Below are positions 23,212 through 32,172 of a DNA stretch of 64,000 nucleotides, in pieces. The first letter of the stretch is position 1, and the number at the start of each line of letters is the position of its first letter. The translations under genes were made by a program, and so were the position numbers. Under the pieces are notes generated by a model. The model ran no database searches. It was given only the letters and a program-made list of their open reading frames with translations, and was not told the DNA's origin. The stretch comes from Urophycis tenuis (lineage: Eukaryota > Chordata > Actinopteri > Gadiformes > Phycidae), in contig JAXIVH010000505.1 in assembly GCA_036785325.1 (NCBI GenBank), positions 18,303-82,302 on the forward strand. The letters run 5' to 3'.

Positions 23212-24680
23212 GTTGAAATTAGAGTCCTATAGAGAGAGAGTGGCGTCAACTCCGTTTACTGCAATGGTTCGTTTTTTTCACAGCAATGGCGGCGCATGGG
23301 GCCCCTCAAAAGTTCCCGGAAGTTAGCGCAAGCTAACTGTCACTCAATGTATTTCAACGGAGGAGATGGTAGGAGCAACACTTGTCCGAGGTAAAACGTT
23401 TAAAGGATGACATTTTCATATCAGTAGGGCATCGGAATTAAATTGACATGAGTAATTAATTATGTTGGCGTATTTTCTCCGTCTACATTAGAGGATTTAG
23501 AGAATATTAACAGGTAAAAATGTAGGCTAGCACACTAGATAACCATTACAACCCGTGCAACAGGCTGATAACTGTCAATTCAGCTCTCTAAATACGCTGT
23601 AACTTAATCCAACCCTGCCGATTTATACTAATAGCAAGGTTAATGTGTGAGGAGTGTGATTGCAGTTATAGGTAGGAATTAAATACAAACTGCCACTGTA
23701 TACCATTTTCTTTACTTAAGTTCTGGATGATTTTGTGTGCATGTATTGCGGAAGAAAAAAAAAATCCCACTATTTATTTGCCTTATTTCTGTTTTTGGCG
23801 TCGGTGCACAGGTTTGTGAGGTTGTGTGGGGCCTGCATGCACCAATAATAACCATAGCAGTCTCTTCTACATATGTATGTGTATGTCAACATATTTACAT
23901 ATCAACCCATCTCATTTTTAGTGTGTATCAGTTACCTGCAAATGGTACTTAATGGTCGAGAAGTAGTGATGCCACTTCACAACTTCATTTGCATGCTGCA
24001 GGCCAGGAGTGCTTAGTAGAAAATGGTGTGACTCAAACCACATAATGAATGCAATTTTATTGAAGCTTTCATGTCCCTAACAGGTGATATAATTTTGCGT
24101 ATTTGGGAACCAACAGAAGGAGCACTTTATGGTGGAGCATGTAGCAGGCCAGGGGTCCTGAGTGGAACGAGACTGTAAATACATTAAGGTAGGTCAGGCA
24201 TAATAAGTCATACTACATTGGTATTGTCATGCGATATTATTCAAGGAGTCATACTAAACATATTAACTTTTTCTATTAGTGAGATTATTTGATACACCTG
24301 TGCAGAATCATGCAGTGCGGTACAACAGCTGTGCCATATAGGTTCTGCTTTTATTAATTTGTTGAGGTCATAGTGAGTGGTGGTGCTGTGCTGGCTGCAT
24401 TACCTTGACATTAGCTGCTCACATTTTACTTTCAAGTATTTCAATGAGAGGGCAAAATATCAGCAACACAGATGAATATAACGCATCCCAGCACAGCAGC
24501 ATCCACAATGACTCCCGTAATAAACCGTAACCAGTGATCACCTTTTTGTCATGATTGTAGCCGGGTTCTGGTAGTCGTTGGAACAGGGATGTTCGCCGGA
24601 TACAGGTGGGTGGAGGGGTAGTGATGTTGGCTGGGAAGGAGCAGTGATGTTGCCGGGGCTGGTAGCTGGTGGAGTTGTGA

Positions 24681-24744
<64 letters not shown>

Positions 24745-24762
24745 GGGGGGTGTGTGTGTGTG
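24681..24762. repeat. (GT)n-(G)n-(GT)n compound microsatellite
   Basis: A (GT)n run gives way to about 23 G residues and a short second (GT)n, just past the end of the P transposase frame. Confidence 0.95.
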
Positions 24763-24763
24763 A

Positions 24764-27733
24764 TTACTGGTTCAGGGTGATGTTGAAGAAGGAGGGATGT
24801 GGGTTGGGTGCTGGAAGGTAGAGGACTAGTGTGGTTGGTAGGGCAATGGCAGGTGGAGGATTACTGAGGGGGACTGGGTTTATGTTGGTGGAGGGGCAGT
24901 GCTGTTGGCTTTCAGCTGTTGAACCTATTATGCTCTTCTTCCGTTTTTTGGTTTGGCTCTTGCTTCCGAGATGGCCATCTTTTAAGTGTTTTTTCCTGTC
25001 ATTGTGCATTTTTTGGGCTTCAATCCGCAGCCTCAATCTTACATATCTCCCAATGATCTTTTCTTTTATTCCGCAGCATGATGGTAACCTGCTGGAGAGT
25101 GCCAGCGCTTCCTTCTCCAACACATCCACAGCGTTTGGAAGCTCTATGAGGGAGGAACCAGTTTTTGTTCTGAACAGTTCCTCGATGTGGTGAATGACAT
25201 CATAGACATCCTGGGAGGGGTGGCAAAGGGCACCTGAGTTGTACTCTTTAAACTTGAGCAACATGCTGTTTTCTCCAACAGGATTGTTGTCACTGTGCTG
25301 TGTTGCTTTTTTGCAGTTTTCGCAGATGCTGGAAAACTTGATGACCTTGTGAACAATGTAGCCTGCAAGATGGAAGAGTATGCATTTTTCGGTCTTCGTT
25401 AGGTCAGGTGCTGCTCTGGCCACCCCTGTCAGTTGTTCCACCCTCACTGACGAAGTGACATTTTCCTCCACTCTGTCCAGGAAGTCTGCCAGAAAGCTAC
25501 TGTCGGCCTCCTGGTAGCTGCCCGACTGATCCTGAGAGCATGATGGAATTCCACTGGAGTTGGTACAGTATTTTTGGACCTCACAAAACTGAATGTATTT
25601 TCAAGGCAGTCTTGATTGAACCTTGAAGTTAACACAAACTTGTGTCCCCTTGACAGCATCTCTTCCTGTATGGCCAGAATTGATGTGGTTGCCATTATCA
25701 CTCCTGACTGAAAAGGCTTCCACAATCCCTTTGGACCAATCTTCATGCCACGAAACAAATGGACAATGTCTTGGAGGAAGGAGATGGCCCTCTGGTATTC
25801 CTCCATCTTGAGCCTGCTCAAGGCTGTAATTGGATGCCGAGATGACATGAGATCAAACCACTTATCAATTTGCTCCAGGAACCATGCTGTGGTCATGTAG
25901 GAAAGAGGGCGGTTTTCCTGCTGAACCATGTATTTCAGCCCCGCGCTTGTTGCCCTACTGAAAACATTGAGAGCTGGCCCAACCTTCATTTTTTCAAAGT
26001 GGCTTGGTCCAATGGCGGCAGCTGTCAGGTGAGGAGCTATTTTTAATGCCATTCCTTCTTGAAATGCAACTAAGTCCTTAATTGGGACCACGGAAACCTG
26101 ATTAGAGGGGAGATTTTCTTTTTGGATGACATCTGAAGGAATGACAAATGTATGTCCACGGATAAGGGCACTTTTTATATTTTTGACAAGATGTGGGACG
26201 TCGGGCATGAAGAACAGCTGCCTGTCTGGTGTTGTTGGATGTGGCAGCGATTTCGTATTGTGGTCGACCCCAAAGGATTTCCACATGGCCTGGTTAGGGC
26301 TACCCATGTCTGTGGTAATATTCAGTACATGTAGCCCAATGGATGATGCCCTCTGAATTATTTCACAAATTATTGGCCTGTACACTGCTCCATTTGTTGA
26401 ATTTCCACTGAAATGGTAGGCCACAACTTGCTTCCAACGTGTTGTGTTTCCAGCCAACATAAACACACACGCATGTGTTGCTGTCCCTGTGTGACCTGGT
26501 AAAGTCACATCGCCATACAGCTTTCCAGAAAGTGTGTGTAACTCCACACTTGGTGTTATTGCCATCTCATCAATGGTCAATACACACTCCCTTTCCAGGT
26601 CTGTAAACCCACTTGCCTTCAGTTTAAGGAAGCGAAATACTTCTGTCAGAACACCAGGCTCAAATTTAACTGTCTGCAATCTTCTCTGCAGGGTTCTAAT
26701 TCCTGGCAGGGGAATAGTAAAGCCTTCTTCACTGTGTCATTGCTCCATTTCATCCCTCTTGTGGTTAGTCTCCCTAATGCTCCAATTTGATCTTTGGTTA
26801 AAATTTTCTTAATTTTTTTGTCCTTAATCTTCATTCCCCTCTTAAGAATTGCGTTTTCCTGTTTTACTTTTCTCAGTGCTGCTCTTTTTATTTTTATTTT
26901 ATTTTCTTGTTTTTTCAGTTGTTTTAGGAGCTGTGATTCCCTGGTTGGTGGCTCCCTGCTCTTCAGAATGGCTGATGTGAGTTCTCTCTGCCTCTCCTCA
27001 TCTGCCATGTCCTCTCTTCCTCCTGCGTCACTTTCCCTTCTCTCACTCTCCTCAGCTTTTCTTTCCTCAATCTGAGAAACTGGTGCAAGTAGAAGACATG
27101 ACACTGTTAATTTATAAATAAAAAAATAATATTGTCACTTAAACAAGAAATATGGTATAGTTATCAAGAGTTTGTATACATTATACCTGTGTCATCTTTA
27201 ATGCAGTAGCTGTGATCAGCAGATATGGATCCTGTCTTTGTAGGTCAAAGGGGGCATCGTGAAGTAGGGGCCCTCCGCTTGCTGACTACTGGCCGGTGCG
27301 CAAAGATGGAGGGTATCACATCTTCCCTCAGCCTAGTCTTGCCCTTGCTGGTCTTAACAAACTGGTCAGCCTCAAAATGTGCCTGCAGGAAGACTTCAAC
27401 TGAATTTTCACACTCAACTCATTTTTATCGAGGACTACGTACATGTCTAGTATATATCTTTTTTCTGTTTTCCTGTTCTGTTTTTAATTTACAAAAATCT
27501 CAAATTTCTGAATGGTCCGGTATTTGAAAGTGTGCAAAAGTGCAAATGCATTGTTTGAATGTGATTACCTCACATATTTTTTTGTGGTTATGGTTTTTGT
27601 CTGTCACGACTAAATTGCTCCTTCCGACTTTCGACACCCATGCTTTTCCTCTGTCCCTGTCTTTGGGGAAGCCATACAAGTGGACGCCTTTCTCCGAGCG
27701 ATTGGAGCATCCCCATGCAGCACAGAATCCCAT
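24764..27733 (-). pseudogene. P/THAP9-type transposase, nearly complete but disrupted
   Basis: Exon 1 (27733-27569) starts MGFCAAWGCSNRSEKGVHLY, the C2 half of a THAP zinc finger. Exon 2 (from about 27390) completes it with AHFEADQF and carries LREDVIPSIF, the usual post-THAP motif. A coiled coil (27075-26750, ERKAEE to KKIKK) leads to the RNase H-like core (26679-25444): LTIDEMAI, NITTDMGSPN, FFMPDVPHLVKNIKS and FNQDCLENTFSFVRS. The C-terminal region (25520-24764) has CILFHLAGYIVHKV and a zinc-binding-like SICENCKK. I see an in-frame TGA at 27245-27247, a one-base frame mismatch near 26720 and another near 25530. The copy is therefore probably inactive, unless unusual splicing removes the breaks. 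Family members cut DNA at P-type ends; this is the likely source protein for the flanking repeats. Confidence 0.82.
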
Positions 27734-27837
27734 GGCGAAGACTGTATCAAGGACAACATAGTGGAAATGAGACACACATGTTTTTTTATTTTCAAGCAAA
27801 TAAAGTTTTTAAGGAATTCACTGAAAATTAATTTATT

Positions 27838-27880
27838 AAATTAATAATATATATATAGATATATATATATACATATACAC

Positions 27881-27965
<85 letters not shown>

Positions 27966-27985
27966 ATATTATATATATATTATTT
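27838..27985. repeat. (TA)n microsatellite
   Basis: An almost pure TA dinucleotide tract of about 110 bases with degenerate borders, upstream of the P transposase start. Confidence 0.95.
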
Positions 27986-28389
27986 TTGGTTAATTTATCA
28001 CAATAATTTATTTGCTACGGAATTCTTATTGGAACACACATATGTTGCTGTGAGTCAGACCTATTATGTAGTACTCGATTGGAAAATCACTGTCGTCCGC
28101 CTCACTCATGTCTTCAAGTAAAAAACTATGAGAAATATTACGATTTTAATGCTATCAACGAATGTAGAGGTTTAGTAAACTTTGCTGAGTTCAAATAAAT
28201 CAACATAAGCATAGAAATATTCCAGAGCAAAGCAGTTATTGACATTCTTTACCGATTGTTGTGGTTTTTCTTGTATTTTTCAATTGCCCGCCAAGCACTT
28301 CCGGGAACTAATGGAGGGCTACATGAACCATGTGATCGGCCAGGTTTTTGAACTTCCGTTGACGCCACTCTCTCTCTATAGGACTCTAG

Positions 28390-28650
28390 TTGAAATGTCC
28401 CGGTGGCCAAAAATCCTGTGTGGACAGGAGCTGAATGTGCACTGGGATGGCTTTGGTTCGTTTGGTCTCTCGCTCCAATATAGTATGTTGTAAATCCCGG
28501 CATAAATCCACAAGTATATTTTTGGGAATCTGTACCTACTGAGAAGCCACTCTGTGCTCTGACTGAGCAAATCCACACGCTCTTTGAAACCGTGCGCTCC
28601 CTGCAAAGCGCACGGTTCTCTAAATTTTCCAAAAGTGCAAGATGCGCCAT
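28390..28650 (-). pseudogene. HARBI1-like transposase, N-terminal part
   Basis: Read across two minus-strand frames, the segment has MAHLALLENLENRALCRERT, then ERVDLL, EWLLSRYRFP, and a C-terminal LLSTQDF/ATGTFQ end. This matches the N-terminal helical region of fish HARBI1-like proteins. The continuation lies at 23211-22971, on the other side of the P element. Confidence 0.65.
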
Positions 28651-29423
28651 CGTCCTTATTTCAAGTTGTCTTTTTTAGGTTGTCCTGTCCCAGCTGTCTT
28701 TTATAGCTTGTCATACCAATTATTCAAAAATGTCTGCTAACTTACTAAATGAGAATTGTTATTAATTAGAGGATACAGGGGATATGTGTGACATTTGTGA
28801 TTGCTGAACACTGAAATTTACGCACGTTCCTACGCACAAGTACAAGTTGATAAATCCCATACTTTGTGTGGGAATGTTCGTACGCACTGCGTAAGCACAA
28901 ATCTGTGCGTACGCACGGTTGATAAATGAGGCCCCTGGACCCTAAGGCGTGTAGGTAAGATTATGGCCGACCCCTCCCACCCCGGTCACAAACTCTTTGC
29001 GTCACTCCCCTCTGGCAGGATGCTGCGGTCCATCAGAACCAAAACCTCACGGCAAAAGAACAGTTTTTTCCCGTCTGCCACTAGCCTTGTTAACAAGGCC
29101 CGGAGCCCCCCCTGACCCTGACTCTCTCCCTCCCCCCACACAGTCCTACATGCTACATTTACGTGGCAGCTTCAGATCGTCTGCGTTACATTAACGCACA
29201 GTGTGTACTCATTCGGGACCACCATTTTTCTCTGCATGCACTACTGCTCCGTATTCCGTATTCATTGTACATTGTATATATATATATTTATAGTTATTTT
29301 ACTTTTATTTTTAATACTGCTTTTTTCTTGCACCAATTGCACCAAGTCAAATTCCTTGTAGGTGCAAACCTATTTGGCAATAAACTTGTTTCTGATTCTG
29401 ATTCTGATTCTGATTCATGTCAG

Positions 29424-29806
29424 GGTTCTCACCTCTGCTCTGTTGGCCAACCCGTCACTGTCAGTGATGCAGCCGACGATGGTGGTGTCATCAGCAAACT
29501 GTTGTGGGTGAACAGGGAGTACAGCAGGGGGCTGAGGACACATCCCTGGGGGGCACTGGTGCTGAGGGTCAGCGTGGAGGAGGTGGCATTGCCGATCCTT
29601 ACAGCATGTGGCCTGCTTGTCAGGAAGTTCAGGATCCAGCTGCACAAGGTGGAACTGATGTGCAGGTCTCGAAGCTTCGCGACAAGTCTGGACGGCACTA
29701 TGCTGTTAAAAGCAGAGCTGTTGATAATGAAAATAACATTAAAAAATAAGAAAAACACAAAGTTGAGGAGGACCCCGAGCAACACCACCATCACCGGCGC
29801 CATCTT
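29424..29806 (-). mobile_element. L2-B: 5' start of an internally deleted L2
   Basis: On the minus strand a CAAGATGGCGCC start at about 29806 opens a frame, MAPVMVVLLGVLLNFVFF, like the 5' start of L2-C. After about 28 codons it jumps straight to the polymerase sequence SSAFNSIVPSRLVAKLRDL and SAPQGCVLSPLLYSLFTH. About 2 kb of endonuclease and finger domains are therefore missing. Its 3' continuation is at 20670-20155, across the L2-C insertion. It lies within L2-A. Confidence 0.7.
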
Positions 29807-29814
29807 GAGTCCTT

Positions 29815-30610
29815 TCCGTTATCAACTCCTTGGTCTTGCTTACATTGAGAGAGAGGTTGTTGTCCTGGTACCACACTGCCAGGGCTTTGACCTCTTCTCT
29901 GTAGTCTCATCGCTGTCTGTTATGAGTCCCATGATGGTGGTGTCATCAGCAAACTTAATGATGCCATTGAAGCTGGAAGTGTTGACACAGTTGTGCGCAT
30001 ACTGGTAGTATTGGAGGGGGCTGAGAACGCAGCCCTGAGGGGCACCAGTGGTCAGAGTGAGTGCGGAGGAAGTGAGGTTGCCAACTCCCACCACCTGGGG
30101 TCTGCCCACCAGGAAGTCCAGGACCCAGTTGTAGAGGGAGGGGCTCAGTCTTAGGTCCTTGAGCTTAATGATGATCTTCCCAGGAACAATAGTGTTGAAT
30201 GCTGAGCTGTAGTCAAAAAACAGCATTCGGACATAGAGTGGGTTCTTCTTGTTGAGGTGGGAGAGGGTGGTGTGAAATGTCATGGATATGGCATCGTCAG
30301 TAGAGCAGTTTGGGCGATATACAAACTGAAGAGGGTCTAAGGTGGTGGGAAGGGTGGAGCAGATGTGGGTTTGACTTGCCGCTCGGAGCACTTCATGATT
30401 TTGGAGGTTAGTTTAACAGGGCTGTAGTTGTTCAGGCTGGTGACCTGGGCTTTCTTGGGAACAGATACGATGGTGGAGGACTTGAAGCAGGTGGGGATAT
30501 CAGACGGTTCAGGAAGAGGTTGAAGATTTGAGCAAACACCTCAGCAAGCTGGTCGGCACAACCTTGGAGGACACGGAGCCTTGCGGGGGTTGATCTTCAG
30601 ATCTGCTCAC
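29815..30610 (-). pseudogene. L2-A reverse transcriptase fragment
   Basis: The minus-strand frame 30391-29840 has LDPLQFVYRPNCSTDDAIS, RMLFFDYSSAFNTIVP (catalytic motif A), LTTGAPQGCVLSPLQYYQYA (motif B) and IIKFADDTTIMGLI (motif C with both aspartates). The frame upstream to about 30600 shows CADQLAEVFAQIFN-type residues with frame breaks. It ends with YQDNNLSLN in another frame at about 29830-29860, where L2-B begins. The endonuclease and the 3' end are not contiguous. Despite visible catalytic motifs, the copy is truncated and broken. Confidence 0.75.
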
Positions 30611-31020
30611 GTCTGCAACGGATAACATTAGTGGGCAGTCGTCATTGTCTTAAGGTAACCTTTCAGCTGGGAAGGTGTTGATTTTCTCAAAAAAAGTGTT
30701 TTGAGGAGAATGGATTATGCCGCAACTTTTGGTTACCTTGCATCCACCACCAAGCAGCATATATCCAGATATGTTGAACATCACACATCCGGCTATTACA
30801 CACAGCCAAAGTCATGTTACCTCTGCGCTGGCTCCTCCAGCAACTTCTTTAATCAGATTGGAGTGGTGAAGTATTTCTATTGCTCCACAATGCAGCAGAG
30901 GAACTACACTGTGTGTACAATTGTATTTTTGAGGATTAATTTTATTGTTGAACAAGTTGAGTAGTTAGGTAGTTAGTCTCAGTCAATCCAAAATGTTAAT
31001 AAACATTACAATAATAAACA
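30611..31020. other. Unassigned spacer
   Basis: A plus-strand frame of 87 codons (30701-30964) has four cysteines but matches no family I recognise. Otherwise the stretch is AT-rich. No feature is claimed. Confidence 0.3.
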
Positions 31021-31024
31021 TAAC

Positions 31025-32172
31025 AAATAAATTATTGGGCAGCTATTGGTGTGCAGAATTACTAAATTAATAACTAAATGAAAAACTTTTTTTCCATCTC
31101 ACTTGTTTATTTTAATCTGTTGTGATAATAACAAACAAACAACTTAAAAATAAACAAATAAACATTTCTGACATTTCCAAATTAAATTTAGCAGCAGCAG
31201 CAACCACAGCCTCCCAGACGCTGTTCAGAGAGGGGTGTTGTCTTCCCTCATTGTAAATGTCCCATTTATGAGGGCCCACAAGTTCTCAATAAGGATTTAG
31301 GTCAGGTGAGCAAGGGGGCCATGTCCTTATTCTTTGATCTTTAAGGTCTTTACTGGCTAGCCACGCAGTGGATTATTTGGACGCATGCGGTGGAGCATTG
31401 TCCTGCATAAAAATCATGGCCTTCTTGAAAGATGTAGACTTTTTCCTGGACCGCTGCTTGAAGAAAGTGTTTTCTAAAAAGGTTTGGGAGTTGATTTTAA
31501 ATCCATCTTCCACCTGAAAAGGTTCAAATAGCTCATCCTTAATAATACCAGCCCATACCAGTACCCCACCTCCACCTTGCTGGCGTCTGAATCAAAGCCA
31601 CGGGCCCATCCATCTGGTCCACCAAGGGACACTCTCCTCTCCTCAGTCCATAAAACCTTTCAACCTTTGGCCAGTTTCAGCCTTCCTTACCTTGGCCGTG
31701 TCTCTGAGCACTGAACACCTTATACTTCTGGACACTCCAGGTAGGTTGCAGTTCTGGAATATGACACCACTGGAGGATAATGGGTTCCTGCTTCACGTTT
31801 GATTCTTCTCAAATTGTTGGCAGTTCATTTGCGTCTTTTTTTCCCCAACACGTTTCTTGTGACCTGATTGATTATTGGCAACAAAACGTCTGATGGTTCG
31901 GTGATCACCCCCCAATATTTTAGCAATTTCAAGAGTGATGCATTCCCCTGAAAGGCTTTTTAATTTTTTTTACCTTTCAGAGTCAGGTAAATCTCTTTTT
32001 TGGCTCATTTTGTCTGAGGAAAACAACCTGCCTAATAACCTGCCATCATTGCACAAATACACGTCACCTGATATGCTTAATTCCAAATAAGCATTGAAGT
32101 TTAAACAGCTTGGAGGAAAATATGCATAATATGGTCCAAATACTCACTTGCCTAATAATTGTGCACACAGTC
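31025..32172 (-). mobile_element. Decayed Tc1/mariner-like transposon
   Basis: On the minus strand the sequence has a Tc1/mariner-like layout. An N-terminal region has helix-turn-helix words (ECITLEIAKILGGDHRTIRRF, recoverable around 31960-31870), a middle part reads WARGFDSDAS, and near the C-terminus there is a LPPHASK-like acidic/hydrophobic stretch, all broken by stops. The right end GTGCACAATTATTAGGCAAG (complement of 32145-32164) pairs imperfectly with the left end near 31035-31060. The exact termini are uncertain. Confidence 0.6.

Larger units (their letters stand above)
23220..28388 (-). mobile_element. Complete P-superfamily transposon (THAP9-type)
   Basis: The terminal inverted repeats are 31 bp and perfect: 23220-23250, beginning TAGAGTCCTATAGAGAGAGA, and 28358-28388. 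The 8-bp repeat GTTGAAAT borders both ends exactly (23212-23219 and 28389-28396). A second, subterminal inverted repeat of 13 bp (AGTTCCCGGAAGT at 23311-23323, its complement at 28297-28309) lies 60-48 bases inside. The element encodes a THAP-domain transposase on the minus strand. It is inserted into the Harbinger transposase gene. Confidence 0.92.
22572..28934 (-). mobile_element. PIF/Harbinger-type transposon, hosting a P element
   Basis: The ends are 25-bp perfect inverted repeats (22572-22596 and 28910-28934) that begin GGGCCTCATTTATCAACCGT. The host L2 reads through the site, with CTG on both sides (22569-22571 and 28935-28937); CCTGG is also repeated if the ends are placed two bases further in. 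HARBI1-like transposase remnants lie just inside both ends. Further copies of ATTTATCAA and GTGCGTACG words occur subterminally. The centre is a P element (23220-28388). Confidence 0.8.
20681..29117 (+). pseudogene. L2-C endonuclease/reverse transcriptase, frameshifted and split
   Basis: Coding remnants run 20681-22571 and 28936-29117. Recognisable parts are an N-terminal RGKRAGALVRLRQR, the endonuclease pieces LCFTETWL (present twice in tandem at 21071-21120) and YSPREFASFILVGVYIPPQA, then the polymerase pieces FQYRANRSVDDAV-like, ARILFVDFSCAFNT, GSPQGCVLSSLLFSLY and FADDTT at about 22060. The L2 tail HKLFASLPSGRMLRSIRTKT is at about 28990-29040. The endonuclease lacks its second half: at about 21427 it jumps from VIVVDV to SPSTLKHCADQLSPVF. 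Several frame changes occur. It is not functional. Confidence 0.75.
20677..29417 (+). mobile_element. L2-C: near full-length L2 LINE, itself interrupted
   Basis: The element starts CAAGATGGCGCCGTGG at 20677 and ends after TTTCTGATTC repeats at 29417. It is bordered by the 6-bp repeat TGTCAG (20671-20676 and 29418-29423). It carries endonuclease and reverse transcriptase remnants on the plus strand, up to 22571. A Harbinger element of about 6.4 kb then intervenes, and L2 coding sequence resumes at 28936. Without the insert the copy is about 2.4 kb, shorter than an intact L2 because of internal deletions. Confidence 0.85.

Noticed and set aside
29163..30008. 281-codon plus-strand frame
   Set aside because: It runs antisense through L2-A and L2-B coding sequence and the L2-C tail, with no family match of its own.
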